From Kutzneria sp036403095 (GTDB lineage: Bacteria > Actinomycetota > Actinomycetes > Mycobacteriales > Pseudonocardiaceae): a stretch of 64,000 bases of DNA. Shown here piece by piece: positions 24,141-32,862 of the stretch. Each line of letters begins with the position of its first letter. Position 1 is the stretch's first letter. A program made the position numbers and the translations under genes. A model generated the notes under the pieces. It did not search any database and was not told where the DNA came from. It saw nothing but the letters and a program-made list of their open reading frames with translations. The stretch is taken from the NCBI GenBank assembly GCA_036403095.1, contig DASWRQ010000123.1:1-64000 (forward strand), given 5' to 3'.

Positions 24141-24471
24141 CGCCGGAGACGTCCACGCCGGTGCGCTCGGCCCGGGCCAGACCCCAGTCGTAGAGGCCCT
24201 GCAAGACCGGGGCCAGGGTCTCGCCCTCCGGGCTGAGCCGGTAGTCGGTGCGCAGCTCCGGCCCGTCGCTGGCGTCGCGCAGCACGAGGCCGTCCGCCTC
24301 CAGCTCGCGCAGGCGCTGGGTCAGCATCTTCTCGCTGATGTCCGGGATGAGCCGGCGCAGCTGGCCGTAGCGCAGCGGCCCCTGCTTGAGCCGGGCCAGG
24401 ATGAGCACCCGCCAGCGGCCGCCGACGACGTCGAGGGTGAGCTCGACCGGACAGTGGTACCGCTGCGCCAT
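24121..24471 (-). CDS. HxlR-family winged-helix regulator
   Basis: 116 residues. The family signature is CPVELTLDVVGGRWRVLILARL, then RYGQLRRLIPDISEKMLTQRLRELEADGLV, with the CPVE cysteine that in relatives senses electrophiles or redox state. It is divergent from the ABM-haemoglobin fusion across a 72-base gap containing a symmetric AAGT-GCGT-ACTT site, so it very likely controls that gene. Confidence 0.92.
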   Translation of the reverse strand: MAQRYHCPVELTLDVVGGRWRVLILARLKQGPLRYGQLRRLIPDISEKMLTQRLRELEADGLVLRDASDGPELRTDYRLSPEGETLAPVLQGLYDWGLARAERTGVDVSGVTPAGG

Positions 24472-24497
24472 GTTGAGCCCCCTGGGTGCCTACCGGA

Positions 24498-24509
24498 AAG
24501 TGCGTACTT
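24498..24509. promoter_or_regulatory. Putative HxlR operator
   Basis: AAGTGCGTACTT, arms AAGT and ACTT with four bases between, in a TACCGGA-flanked context midway between the divergent HxlR and ABM-haemoglobin genes. HxlR boxes often have this TAC/AAGT make-up; binding is inferred. Confidence 0.45.
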
Positions 24510-24543
24510 GTCGGCCCGGCGGCGCGGTGGTTGCGTCTGGCGG

Positions 24544-25311
24544 GTGATCACCGAGTACCTCCGCTACCGGATTCCCGACGGCCAGGGTAGCCAGTTCGAG
24601 GACGCTTACCGGCGGGCCGGCGAGATCCTGTCGCAGGCGCCGCAGTGCGTCGGCTGGGACGTCGCGCGGTCCGTGGACGAGCCGGCCTGCCACGTCGTGC
24701 GGATCCGGTGGACCTCCGCCGAGGACCATCTCCAGGGGTTCCGCGGCGGGCCGCACTTCCCGCCGTTCTTCGCCGAGGTGAAGCCCTTTGTGGGCAACAT
24801 CGAGGAGATGCGGCACTACGAGGAGCTGGCCGCCGGCGCAGAGCCGCTGACCGATGCCCCGCCGACGCTCTACGACTGGGCCGGCGGCGAGAAGGCACTG
24901 ACCGAGCTGACCGAAGCCTTCTACCGGGAGGTCCTGAAGGACGACCTGCTGGAGCCGTTGTTCCGGGGCATGTCGTCCGACCATCCGCGGCGGGTGGCGC
25001 ACTGGCTGGGCGAGGTTTTCGGCGGGCCGGCGGCGTACACCGCGGAGCGCGGCGGCTACTCGACCATGCTGGGCATGCACCTGGGCAAGGCGATCACGGA
25101 GCGGCAGCGCCGTCGCTGGGTGAGCCTGCTCCAGGACGCCGCCGACGAGGTCGGGCTGCCGGCCGACCCGGAGTTCCGGGCGGCATTCACCGGCTACCTC
25201 GAGTGGGGCACGCGGATCGCCCTGTCCAACTCGCAGCCCGATGCCGATCCCGTGCGGCGGGCCCCGGTGCCGCGCTGGGGCTGGGGCGTGGCCCCGCCGT
25301 ACATCCCCTGA
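24544..25311 (+). CDS. ABM monooxygenase - truncated haemoglobin fusion
   Basis: 255 residues from GTG. Residues 1-95 form an antibiotic-biosynthesis-monooxygenase (ABM) ferredoxin-like fold (TEYLRYRIPDGQGSQFEDAYRRAGEIL). Residues about 110-235 are a group II truncated haemoglobin: FYREVLKDDLLEPLFRGM, HWLGEVFGGPAAYT, the likely proximal His in MLGMHLGKAIT and the conserved Trp in RRRWVSLLQ. This fusion is known from actinomycetes and is thought to couple oxygen chemistry to small phenolic or quinone substrates; the physiological role is unsettled. Divergent HxlR gene suggests electrophile-linked induction. Confidence 0.88.
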   Translation: MITEYLRYRIPDGQGSQFEDAYRRAGEILSQAPQCVGWDVARSVDEPACHVVRIRWTSAEDHLQGFRGGPHFPPFFAEVKPFVGNIEEMRHYEELAAGAEPLTDAPPTLYDWAGGEKALTELTEAFYREVLKDDLLEPLFRGMSSDHPRRVAHWLGEVFGGPAAYTAERGGYSTMLGMHLGKAITERQRRRWVSLLQDAADEVGLPADPEFRAAFTGYLEWGTRIALSNSQPDADPVRRAPVPRWGWGVAPPYIP

Positions 25312-25317
25312 GCCGAC

Positions 25318-25370
25318 GTTGGGAAAGGACCATTCCTCACATCTGACGAGAGGAATGGTCCTTTCCCAAC
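25318..25370. terminator. 21-pair perfect hairpin between convergent genes
   Basis: Arms 25318-25338 and 25350-25370 are perfectly complementary, with an 11-base loop. They lie between the ABM-haemoglobin stop (25311) and the rdgB stop (25406). No U-tract; the length suggests a bidirectional terminator. Confidence 0.8.
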
Positions 25371-25405
25371 ACTGAGGGCTTGACGGCGGTGCGGGGGGTG
25401 TGGGA

Positions 25406-26011
25406 TCAGGTGAGGGCGGAGGTGATGTGGGGGAGGAGGAGGCGCAGGGCGCGGCCGCGGTGGGAGAGGGCGTCCTTCTCGGCCGGGGAGAGCTCGGCGG
25501 AGGTGCGGGTGTCGCCCTCGGGCACGAAGATCGGGTCGTACCCGAAACCGTTGGCGCCGCGGGGTTCCCGGATGATGGTGCCGCGCCACTCGCCACGCAC
25601 GACCACCGAGGCGCCGCCGGGCAGGACCAGGGCGGCGGCGCTGACGAAGGCGGCGCCGCGGCGTTCGTCGGGCACGTCGCCGAGCTGGGCGAGCACGAGC
25701 TCCAGGTTGGCGAGGTCGTCGCCGTGCCGGCCGGACCAGCGGGCCGACAACACGCCGGGCATGCCGTTCAGGGCGTCGACGGCCAGGCCGGAGTCGTCGG
25801 CGACGGCCGGCAGGCCGGTGGCGGCGACGGCGTCGCGGGCCTTGGCCAGGGCGTTGCCCTCGAAGTCCGGTGCGGTCTCGGGCGCCTCGGGGAACGGGGG
25901 CACCGCGTCGAGGCCGATGACCTCGACGCCGGTGACGTCCGCGGCGACCATGATGCGGTCCAGCTCCACCAGCTTCTTGGCGTTGCGGGTGGCCAGCAGC
26001 AGCTTGGTCAC
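25406..26011 (-). CDS. rdgB: XTP/dITP pyrophosphatase (HAM1/RdgB)
   Basis: 201 residues. Signature elements are LLLATRNAKKLVEL at the start, ETAPDFEGNALAKARDA, VADDSGLAVDALNGMPGVLSARW and the substrate loop GFGYDPIFVPEG. It hydrolyses non-canonical purine triphosphates (ITP, dITP, XTP) to keep them out of nucleic acids. The start overlaps the rph stop as ATGA, and rph-rdgB in this order is conserved in mycobacteria (Rv1340-Rv1341). Confidence 0.96.
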   Translation of the reverse strand: MTKLLLATRNAKKLVELDRIMVAADVTGVEVIGLDAVPPFPEAPETAPDFEGNALAKARDAVAATGLPAVADDSGLAVDALNGMPGVLSARWSGRHGDDLANLELVLAQLGDVPDERRGAAFVSAAALVLPGGASVVVRGEWRGTIIREPRGANGFGYDPIFVPEGDTRTSAELSPAEKDALSHRGRALRLLLPHITSALT

Positions 26012-26781
26012 GACTTGCGCCGGCCCTTGGGCGACGGCTCCGGCAGCTGGCCCGGGTAGGGCAGCGCCAGCGCCTCGTTCTGCAGGCGGGTCAGCTCCGC
26101 GCAGCCGGCCAGCGCCAGGTCCAGCATCTGGTCCAGGGTGGAGCGCGCGAAGGTGGCGCCCTCACCGGTGCCCTGCACCTCGACCAGTGTGCCGGCGTCG
26201 GTGGCGACCACGTTCATGTCGACCTCGGCCCGGGCATCCTCCTCGTACGGCAGGTCCAACCGGACCCGGCCGTCGATCACGCCGACGCTGACCGCCGACA
26301 CCGAGCAGGACAGCGGCTTGGGGTCGGCCAGCCGGCCGGCCGCCTCCAGCCAGGTGATGGCGTCGGCCAGCGCCACGTACGCGCCGGTGATGGCCGCGGT
26401 GCGGGTGCCGCCGTCGGCCTGGATCACGTCGCAGTCGATGACGATGGTGTTCTCGCCCAGCGCGGACAGGTCGATGCAGGCCCGCAGGGCCCGCCCGATC
26501 AGCCGGCTGATCTCGTGGGTGCGGCCGCCGATCTTGCCCTTGACCGACTCCCGGTCCCCCCGGGTGTGGGTGGCCGAGGGCAACATGGCGTACTCGGCGG
26601 TGACCCAGCCCAGCCCGGACCCGGCGCGCCAGCGCGGCACGCCGTCGTTGACGCTGGCCGCGCACAGCACCCGGGTGTTGCCGAACTCGACCAGCACGGA
26701 CCCGGCCGGCCACTGCTGGTAGCCACGGGTGATCTTGATCTCGCGGAGGGACTCGTCGCCTCGGCCATCTGCTCTAACCAC
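26008..26781 (-). CDS. rph: Ribonuclease PH
   Basis: 257 residues. Landmarks are REIKITRGYQQWPAGSVLVEFG, GWVTAEYAMLPSATHTRGDRES, the RNase PH signature GGRTHEISRLIGRALRA and CDVIQADGGTRTAAITGA. It trims tRNA 3' ends by phosphorolysis. GTG 26781 directly precedes MVRADGR. Upstream of rdgB in a coupled pair. Followed, going away, by an oppositely oriented DUF2231 gene that separates it from the Rv1339-like gene. Confidence 0.96.
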   Translation of the reverse strand: MVRADGRGDESLREIKITRGYQQWPAGSVLVEFGNTRVLCAASVNDGVPRWRAGSGLGWVTAEYAMLPSATHTRGDRESVKGKIGGRTHEISRLIGRALRACIDLSALGENTIVIDCDVIQADGGTRTAAITGAYVALADAITWLEAAGRLADPKPLSCSVSAVSVGVIDGRVRLDLPYEEDARAEVDMNVVATDAGTLVEVQGTGEGATFARSTLDQMLDLALAGCAELTRLQNEALALPYPGQLPEPSPKGRRKS

Positions 26782-26867
26782 CCGGCTAGCCTACGGGCAC
26801 CCGATCGAACCCCAGACTTTGAACCACCTGTTTTGAACCACCTCCGCCCTTCCAACGTGAGGTTGTC

Positions 26868-27497
26868 ATGACCCTTGCCGACAACTCGTTCACCATCAAC
26901 GGGCTGCCGCTCCACCCGCTGCTGGTGCATACCGTCGTCGTGCTGCTACCCCTGGCCGCGGTCGGCAGCATCATCATCGCCGTGGTCCCCAAGTGGCGCC
27001 GCCGCTACTGGCTGCCGGTGCTGGTGCTGGCCCTGCTGGGCATCGGCTCGGTGCCGATCACCCAGCAGGCCGGGGAGGCCCTGTACGACACCATCAAGGG
27101 GTCCCCGCCCGGGCTGGCCCACCACCGGGACCTCGGCAACGCCCTGTTGCCGTACGCGATCGCCTTCGGCGTGATGCTGGTCCTGCTGCTGGTCGTGGGC
27201 CGGATCGCCGACCGCGAGCGGGCCACCGGCGGCGTCCGCGCCGTCCGGGCGTCCTCGCCCGCGCCCCGGCAGCAGCCGGTCGCCCCGGGCGTGCACAGCC
27301 TCGAGGAGCTGGACGAGGAGACCTCCGGCACCCCCGGCCTGGTCGAGGAGGCCGCGCCGGCCTCGTCGAAGTTCTGGGGCGTGATCACGGTCATCGTGGC
27401 CCTCGCGCTGATCGCCAGCGCGGTCGCCGTGACGTACGAGATCTACCTGATCGGCGACAGCGGGGCCGCGGCCGTGTGGAAGGGCGTGGGCGGCTGA
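26868..27497 (+). CDS. DUF2231 membrane protein
   Basis: 209 residues. The DUF2231 start (INGLPLHPLLVHTVVVLLPLAAVGS) is followed by three more membrane helices; a cytoplasmic loop rich in Pro/Glu (SSPAPRQQPV ... EELDEETSG) precedes a last helix (FWGVITVIVALALIASAVAV). The HPLLVH histidines may bind metal or haem, as the family is often near oxidoreductases. It is inserted on the opposite strand within the otherwise collinear murI-rph block. A second DUF2231 gene is at 47.5 kb. Confidence 0.85.
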   Translation: MTLADNSFTINGLPLHPLLVHTVVVLLPLAAVGSIIIAVVPKWRRRYWLPVLVLALLGIGSVPITQQAGEALYDTIKGSPPGLAHHRDLGNALLPYAIAFGVMLVLLLVVGRIADRERATGGVRAVRASSPAPRQQPVAPGVHSLEELDEETSGTPGLVEEAAPASSKFWGVITVIVALALIASAVAVTYEIYLIGDSGAAAVWKGVGG

Positions 27498-27505
27498 GCC
27501 TGGGT

Positions 27506-28276
27506 CTACACCTCGTAGGACCGGCCCTGCTCGGCGAGCAGCACCTCGCCGTCGAACTCGCCGCGCGCCTCGGCCAGCACCACCTGCGGGTCCGTCCACG
27601 GCGCGACGTGGGTGAGCATGAGCCGGCCCGCTCCGGCCCGGCACGCGGTCTGCCCCGCCTGCCGGCCGGACATGTGCATGTCCGCGGGACGGGTGGGCAG
27701 GTCGGTCCAGGTGGCCTCGGCCAGCAGCAGGTCCACGCCCGCGGCCAGGCCGTCCAGCGCCGGGCAGGCCGCGGTGTCGCCGGAATACACCAGTGACTGG
27801 CCGTCGTGCTCGATCCGGAAGCCGTAGGCCTCGCACGGGTGCTTGACCAGCGCCGAAGTCACCTTCAGCGGGCCGATCTGCACGGTCTCACCGGTCAGCG
27901 GGTGGAAGTCGAACACCGTCGAGAAGTCGGTGGTCTGCCGCTCCGCGTCGTTCGGCGCGTACTGGGCGGCGAACCGCCGGGCCGTGTCGGACGGGCCGTG
28001 CACCGGCAGCGGGCGCTGCTCCGGCGGGTACGGCGGCCGCGGGTGGTAGCGGCGCAGCACGGCCAGCGCGCTGAAGTCGGCGCAGTGATCGGGGTGCAGG
28101 TGCGAGAAGACCAGCGCGTCGATGTCGAACGCGCTCATCCGGGCCTGCAAGGCGGCCAGGGCGCCGTTGCCCAGGTCCAGCACCAGTCGGAAGCCGTCCG
28201 CCTCGACCAGGTAGCACGGGGCGGGCGCGGCCGGCCCGGGCACGCTGCCCGAGCACCCGATGATGGTCAGCTTCAC
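27506..28276 (-). CDS. Metallo-beta-lactamase-fold phosphodiesterase, Rv1339-like
   Basis: 256 residues from GTG 28276, overlapping the murI stop as GTGA. The metal ligands are in FSHLHPDHCADF, KHPCEAYGF, YSGDTAACP and LTHVAPW, the RNase-Z-like arrangement. The mycobacterial homologue, also beside murI and rph, has been reported to degrade cAMP. It may also act on tRNA 3' ends or cyclic nucleotides in general. Second gene of the murI unit. Confidence 0.88.
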   Translation of the reverse strand: MKLTIIGCSGSVPGPAAPAPCYLVEADGFRLVLDLGNGALAALQARMSAFDIDALVFSHLHPDHCADFSALAVLRRYHPRPPYPPEQRPLPVHGPSDTARRFAAQYAPNDAERQTTDFSTVFDFHPLTGETVQIGPLKVTSALVKHPCEAYGFRIEHDGQSLVYSGDTAACPALDGLAAGVDLLLAEATWTDLPTRPADMHMSGRQAGQTACRAGAGRLMLTHVAPWTDPQVVLAEARGEFDGEVLLAEQGRSYEV

Positions 28277-29106
28277 GGCGTAGAGGGTGACATGACAGCG
28301 CCGACCGCTCCTACCTGCGGACCGAGGAACCGGCGGGCCAGTCGCCGGAACGGCTCGGCCGGGCCGGTGGCCAGGAACTCGTGCTCGGCGTACTCCCGAC
28401 CCGACTCATCCGTGGGCGGCTCCCGGAACAGGTCGCGCTCGGTGAGCACCCGGACCACGTCCTTGGCCGTCTCCTCGGCGCTGGACACCAGGGTCACCTG
28501 GTCCCCCATCACGATCTGGATCACACCGGTGAGCAGCGGGTAGTGCGTGCAGCCGAGGATGAGCGTGTCCACGTCGGCGCGGTGCAGCGGCTCCAGGTAC
28601 ATCTCGGTGAGGCCGAGCACCTGCCGGCCGGAGGTGATGCCGCGCTCCACGAAGTCCACGAACCGTGGGCAGGCGGCGCTGGTCAGCGTGACCTGCGGGG
28701 CGGCGGCGAAGGCGTCGTCGTAGGCGCGGGACTGCACGGTGCCCTGGGTGCCGATCAGGCCGATCCGGCCGGAGCGGCTGGTCGCCACGGCCCGGCGCAC
28801 GGCCGGCAGCACCACCTCGACCACCGGGATGTCGTAGCGCTCGCGGGCGTCCCGCAGGCAGGCGGCCGACGCCGTGTTGCAGGCGATGACCAGCATCTTC
28901 ACCCCGCTGGCCACCAGCTGGTCGAATGCCGCGAGGGCGTGCCGCCTGGCCTCGGCGATGGGCAGCGGGCCGTACGGGCAGTTCGCGGTGTCGCCGAGGT
29001 AGCGGACGCGCTCGCCGGGCAGCTGGTCCATGATCGCGCGGGCGACGGTGAGGCCGCCAACTCCGGAGTCGAAGATCCCGATCGGGGCGTCGGCGGCAGG
29101 GCTCAC
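28273..29106 (-). CDS. murI: Glutamate racemase
   Basis: 277 residues. PIGIFDSGVGGLTVARAI holds the first catalytic Asp region; the two catalytic cysteines are in VIACNTASAACL and LILGCTHYPLL. It supplies D-glutamate for peptidoglycan. GTG start overlaps the rhomboid stop (GTGA) and its own stop overlaps the next start, so rhomboid-murI-Rv1339-like form one coupled operon, as in mycobacteria. Confidence 0.96.
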   Translation of the reverse strand: MSPAADAPIGIFDSGVGGLTVARAIMDQLPGERVRYLGDTANCPYGPLPIAEARRHALAAFDQLVASGVKMLVIACNTASAACLRDARERYDIPVVEVVLPAVRRAVATSRSGRIGLIGTQGTVQSRAYDDAFAAAPQVTLTSAACPRFVDFVERGITSGRQVLGLTEMYLEPLHRADVDTLILGCTHYPLLTGVIQIVMGDQVTLVSSAEETAKDVVRVLTERDLFREPPTDESGREYAEHEFLATGPAEPFRRLARRFLGPQVGAVGAVMSPSTP

Positions 29107-29744
29107 ACTGCGAGACTACCGGCGGTGCGGGCCGGTCGGTTGGCCATCGCGACCAGCCAGGCCGACAGCAGACCGCCCAGCGCGCCGAACGCGTGCGCCT
29201 GCCACGAGATCTCCGGGTTCACGTTGGGCAGCAGGCCCCACAGCGCGCTGCCCCAGTAGAACAGCAGCACCGCGGCCACCACGAGCTGCTTGAGGCTGCG
29301 ATTGAAGATGCCCCGCACCAGCAGGAACATCAGCCAGCCGAACGCGATGCCGGAGGCGCCGACGGTGGACACCCCGGTGTCCTCGGTCAGCCACACGCCC
29401 AGGCCGCTGATCAGCCAGATCACCACCGTGACGGCCACCCACCGCCGAATCCCGACCGCCATCGCCAGCCAGCCGAACAGCACCACCGGCACCGTGTTGG
29501 AGATCAGGTGCGCCCAGCCGACGTGCAGCAACGGCGCCCAGATCACGCCCAGCAGCCCGGTCACCCGGTGCGACACGATGCCGTAGTCGTTGAGCGAGCC
29601 GTGGAAGATCGCCAGGTTGACCAGCTCCACCCCGTACAGCAGCGCGGTGAACGCGACGATCACCACGGCGGCCTGCAGCGGTCTGGGCGGCAGGACCCGG
29701 TTGACGGGCTTGCCAGGCGCCGACGGTACGGGAAGGGTAGCCAC
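29103..29744 (-). CDS. Rhomboid-family intramembrane serine protease
   Basis: 213 residues, six membrane helices. The catalytic Ser is in VGASGIAFGW and the His in QAHAFGALGG, with HVGWAHLISN in the L1/helix 2 region, where rhomboids have their oxyanion-side His/Asn. It should cleave membrane proteins inside the bilayer. Leads the murI operon (Rv1337 order). Substrate unknown. Confidence 0.92.
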   Translation of the reverse strand: MATLPVPSAPGKPVNRVLPPRPLQAAVVIVAFTALLYGVELVNLAIFHGSLNDYGIVSHRVTGLLGVIWAPLLHVGWAHLISNTVPVVLFGWLAMAVGIRRWVAVTVVIWLISGLGVWLTEDTGVSTVGASGIAFGWLMFLLVRGIFNRSLKQLVVAAVLLFYWGSALWGLLPNVNPEISWQAHAFGALGGLLSAWLVAMANRPARTAGSLAV

Positions 29745-29807
29745 GTGACCGAGCGTAAGGCCGGTCAGCGGTCCAGGGCATCAGGAACAACCCTTAAGGT
29801 GCAGCTA

Positions 29808-30644
29808 GTGATCGAAGTGGCAGTGCGCGGCGACGCGACGCTCGGTGAGGGCCCCACGTGGGACACGTCGACGTCCACGCTGCTGTGGGTGGACATCCTC
29901 GGTAGCGCGGTGCACCGGTACGACCCGGGACGCGGCACGGACGACGTGCTGCCGACGCCGCAGCACGTCGGGGCGGCGAAGCCCCGCGCGGCCGGCGGTC
30001 TCGTCGCCAACCTGCGGGACGGCGTGGCGCTGATCGACGCCGACGGCAGCCAGCGCTGGCTGGTGTACTGGGAGCGCGATGGCGTGCGCGGCAACGACGC
30101 GGCCGTGGACGGCGCGGGGCGGCTGTGGGCCGGCACCATGCGCTACGACGCCGCCGAGGCCGGCGGCTGGCTGGCCTGCGTGGAGCCGGACGGCGCGGCC
30201 AAGGTGCTGCTGGACGACGTGACCGTCAGCAACGGGATCGCGTGGAGCCCGGACAACACGCTGATGTACTACATCGACACGCCGACCGGCCGGGTCGACA
30301 TGTTCGACTACGACCTGGCAACGGGTTCCGCGACCGATCGCCGTCCACTGTGCACGGTCGAGGGCTCGCCCGACGGCATGTGCGTGGACGCCGACGGGTG
30401 CCTGTGGGTGGCGGTGTGGGGCGGCAGCGCGATCCGCCGCTACACGCCCGAGGGCAAGCTGGACCGCGAGGTGCCGGTGCCGGTCTCGCAGCCGACGGCG
30501 TGTGCCTTCGGTGGCCCCGATTTCACCGACCTGTACGTGACGACCGCTCGTGAGGGGCTCCAGAACCCCGAGGAACTGGCCGGATCCTTGTTGGTGCTGC
30601 CCGATTTCGGCGTCGGGCTGCCGTCGACGACGTTCGCCGGCTAG
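29808..30644 (+). CDS. SMP-30/gluconolactonase-family lactonase
   Basis: 278 residues from GTG. A six-bladed propeller with metal-ligand regions LGEGPTWD (Glu), VSNGIAWSPDN (Asn) and EGSPDGMCVDADG (Asp), characteristic of SMP-30. It should hydrolyse a sugar lactone such as arabinono-, galactono- or gluconolactone. GTG 29799 is a possible alternative start. It begins an insertion of four accessory genes between the rhomboid gene and cysM. Its stop overlaps the stop of the convergent TSUP gene. Confidence 0.9.
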   Translation: MIEVAVRGDATLGEGPTWDTSTSTLLWVDILGSAVHRYDPGRGTDDVLPTPQHVGAAKPRAAGGLVANLRDGVALIDADGSQRWLVYWERDGVRGNDAAVDGAGRLWAGTMRYDAAEAGGWLACVEPDGAAKVLLDDVTVSNGIAWSPDNTLMYYIDTPTGRVDMFDYDLATGSATDRRPLCTVEGSPDGMCVDADGCLWVAVWGGSAIRRYTPEGKLDREVPVPVSQPTACAFGGPDFTDLYVTTAREGLQNPEELAGSLLVLPDFGVGLPSTTFAG

Positions 30645-31396
30645 AAGGTCCGAAGCAACAGCGTGGACGCGGTGACCAGGCCGAGGACGCCGATCACCGA
30701 GCGCAGCGCGATGGCCGGAAGGTAGCGGGAGAGGCGGGCCCCGAGCGGCCCGCCGATCGCCGTGGTCGCGGCCAGCACGATCGCCGCCGGCCAGTTCACC
30801 GGGGCGGTGAAAGCGAAGATCACGCCGGCCACGCCGTTGGCCGCGGTCTGGAGCACGTTCTTGACGGCGTTCATCTGGTGCGCGTCGTCGGTGACCATGA
30901 GTCCCAGCATCGCGGCGAAGATGATGCCCACGCCGGCGCCGAAGTAGCCGCCGTACGCGCCGTTGGCGAACATCCCGCCGATCAGCGCGGCGTTGTTGTT
31001 GCGGTGCGGCGCTCGGGACCGCAATCGCTTGACCAGCAACGGTTGTGTCAACACCAGCAGCGCGCCCATGGCCAGCAGCGCCGGCGCGGCGTAGTCGAAG
31101 ACCTTGCCGGGCAACACGAACAGCAGCACCGCGCCGACCACCGACCCGATCGCCGCCGGCGGCACCAGCTTGCGCAGGACGCGGCCCTGGCCGCGCAGTT
31201 CCTTGCGGAAGCCGACGACCGCGGCCAGCGAGCCGGGCACGACGCCGACGCAGTTGGTCACGTTGGCGGCCAGCGGGCTCAGGCCGAGGCCGACCATCAG
31301 CGGGAAGGTGAGCAGGGCTCCGGCGCCGGCGACGGCGTTGAGCATGCCCACGATCAGTCCGGTCGCGGCGACGAGACCGAGCGCCAGTGGTGTCAC
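30641..31396 (-). CDS. TSUP (TauE/SafE-like) anion exporter
   Basis: 251 residues from GTG 31396. Eight or so membrane helices in the two-fold TSUP pattern: LNAVAGAGALLTFPLMVGLGL and the second-half counterpart GGMFANGAYGGYFGAGVGIIF. Members move sulfite, sulfoacetate or similar anions across the membrane. Divergent from a LysR gene that probably regulates it. Proximity to cysM is probably coincidental. Confidence 0.9.
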   Translation of the reverse strand: MTPLALGLVAATGLIVGMLNAVAGAGALLTFPLMVGLGLSPLAANVTNCVGVVPGSLAAVVGFRKELRGQGRVLRKLVPPAAIGSVVGAVLLFVLPGKVFDYAAPALLAMGALLVLTQPLLVKRLRSRAPHRNNNAALIGGMFANGAYGGYFGAGVGIIFAAMLGLMVTDDAHQMNAVKNVLQTAANGVAGVIFAFTAPVNWPAAIVLAATTAIGGPLGARLSRYLPAIALRSVIGVLGLVTASTLLLRTF

Positions 31397-31475
31397 TCCT
31401 TGAGGGTCGACCCGACGGTATCGATGCGTCCAATGAATGTTCCCCATGGAAACGATGCGTGCTAGACATCGATTC

Positions 31476-32387
31476 GTGGACATGGACGAGCTGCGCTGGT
31501 TCATCAGGGTCGCCGAGAGCCGGACCGTGACGGAGGCGGCCGAGACGCTGCACCTGTCCCAGCCGGCGCTGTCGCGGGGGCTGGGCCGGCTGGAACGGGA
31601 GGTCGGCGCGCCACTGTTCGACCGGGTCGGGCGGGGCCTGCGGCTCAACGCCAACGGCCAGGCGCTGCTGGAAGGCGCGCGACGGGCCGTGTCCGCGGTC
31701 GACGGCGCGCGGCAGTCCATCGGCGAGCTCGCCGACCCCGATCGCGGGACCGTTAACCTGGCTTTCCTCAACACCATGGGCCCGCTGGTCGTGCCCACGC
31801 TGCTGAGCGGGTACCGGCCACGCCGCCCGAACGTGCAGTTCCGGCTGCGGCAGGGCGGGACCGAGCGCATCGAGCAGTACCTGCTGGACGGCCTGGTCGA
31901 CCTGCTGTTGATCTCGACGCCGGGATCGCCCGGCATCATCTGGCAGCCGCTGCTGCGCGAGCCGCTGGTGCTGGTCGTGCCGACCTATCACCGGCTGGCC
32001 GGGCGGTCGTCGGTGGAGTTGGCCGAGGTGCGCGACGAGCCGTTCGTGATCTTCTCTCGGGGCTTCGGCATGCGGCCGACGACCGAGCGACTGTGCGCCG
32101 AGGCCGGCTTCGCGCCACGGATCGCCTGCGAGGGCGAGGACGGCGCCACGCTGCGGGGACTGATCGGCGCCGGCTGTGGCGTCGGGCTGATGGGGCCCGG
32201 GCCCGCTCCCCTGCCCGACGTCGTCGAGCTGCCGGTGTCCGATCCGCCGTGCTACCGGATGATCGGGCTCGCCTGGTGCGACCGATTCATGCCGGCCGCC
32301 GCCGACGCCTTCCGCTCCTTCGCCCTGGCCGAGGCCAAACCCCCTGGCACCTGGCGCCCGTTCACGCTAGCGTTGGATACGGAGTGA
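31476..32387 (+). CDS. LysR-family regulator
   Basis: 303 residues. N-terminal HTH MDELRWFIRVAESRTVTEAAETLHLSQPALSRGLGRLE, then a type-2 periplasmic-binding-like effector domain. GTG 31476 and ATG 31482 are both possible; an upstream ATG at 31437 is too early for the family. The 80-base gap to the TSUP gene has ATCGATGCGTCC and a second GATGCGT, compatible with a LysR box. Likely activator or repressor of the exporter. Confidence 0.9.
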   Translation: MDMDELRWFIRVAESRTVTEAAETLHLSQPALSRGLGRLEREVGAPLFDRVGRGLRLNANGQALLEGARRAVSAVDGARQSIGELADPDRGTVNLAFLNTMGPLVVPTLLSGYRPRRPNVQFRLRQGGTERIEQYLLDGLVDLLLISTPGSPGIIWQPLLREPLVLVVPTYHRLAGRSSVELAEVRDEPFVIFSRGFGMRPTTERLCAEAGFAPRIACEGEDGATLRGLIGAGCGVGLMGPGPAPLPDVVELPVSDPPCYRMIGLAWCDRFMPAAADAFRSFALAEAKPPGTWRPFTLALDTE

Positions 32388-32414
32388 AGGTTCCGTTTTA
32401 GGGGGTAGTTCGAG

Positions 32415-32780
32415 ATGACCGCACCCGCCGAGGTGTTCCGCCGGCTCGTCGACGGCGTCGTGAGCAAGCAGTGGGACCAGCTCCCGCTGCTCTATGCCGA
32501 GGACGCCGTGGTCGTGCATCCGTTCAGCACCGATCCCGCCATCGCTCGGCTTTCCGGCCGAGACGAGATACGTGCGCACTTCGCGCGCGCCGCCGAGATG
32601 GGCGTCGACTTCCGGGCCGAGGACGTGGTCATCCACGAGACCACCGATCCCGAGGTCGTCGTCGGCGAGTTCACGTACCGGGGCACCTTGGGCGACAAGG
32701 ACATCACCATGCCGGCCATCTTCGTGCTCCGGGTGCGCGACGGCCTGATCGTCTCCTCCCGCGACTACGCCGCCCGCTGA
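32415..32780 (+). CDS. SnoaL-like/NTF2-fold protein
   Basis: 121 residues from ATG 32415, preceded by GGGGGTAG. The cone-shaped SnoaL_2 pattern is clear (VFRRLVDGVVSKQWDQLPLLYAEDAVVVHPF ... LRVRDGLIVSSRDYAA). Members are small-molecule isomerases, hydrolases or ligand-binding proteins; the catalytic residues cannot be assigned. It follows LysR in the same direction and ends at a very long hairpin. Confidence 0.82.
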   Translation: MTAPAEVFRRLVDGVVSKQWDQLPLLYAEDAVVVHPFSTDPAIARLSGRDEIRAHFARAAEMGVDFRAEDVVIHETTDPEVVVGEFTYRGTLGDKDITMPAIFVLRVRDGLIVSSRDYAAR

Positions 32781-32787
32781 GCCTTTA

Positions 32788-32842
32788 CCGCTACCTAAGT
32801 GGCTCATTTGGCTTCTGAAGCCGAATGAGCCACTTAGGTAGC
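32788..32842. terminator. 26-pair hairpin between SnoaL-like gene and cysM
   Basis: Arms 32788-32813 and 32817-32842 pair throughout with one G-U, loop CTG. It separates convergent genes. An A-tract follows it on the plus strand, so classic U-tract termination is not evident in either direction. Confidence 0.8.
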
Positions 32843-32862
32843 GCAAAAAGCAAAAAGGGGGG

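Noticed and set aside
26515..26871. Long opposite-strand frames over rph, ctaD, dinG, SerB and other genes
   Set aside because: These are third-position GC shadows rich in Arg/Ala/Gly/His with no domain; the opposite strand carries a clear family in every case.
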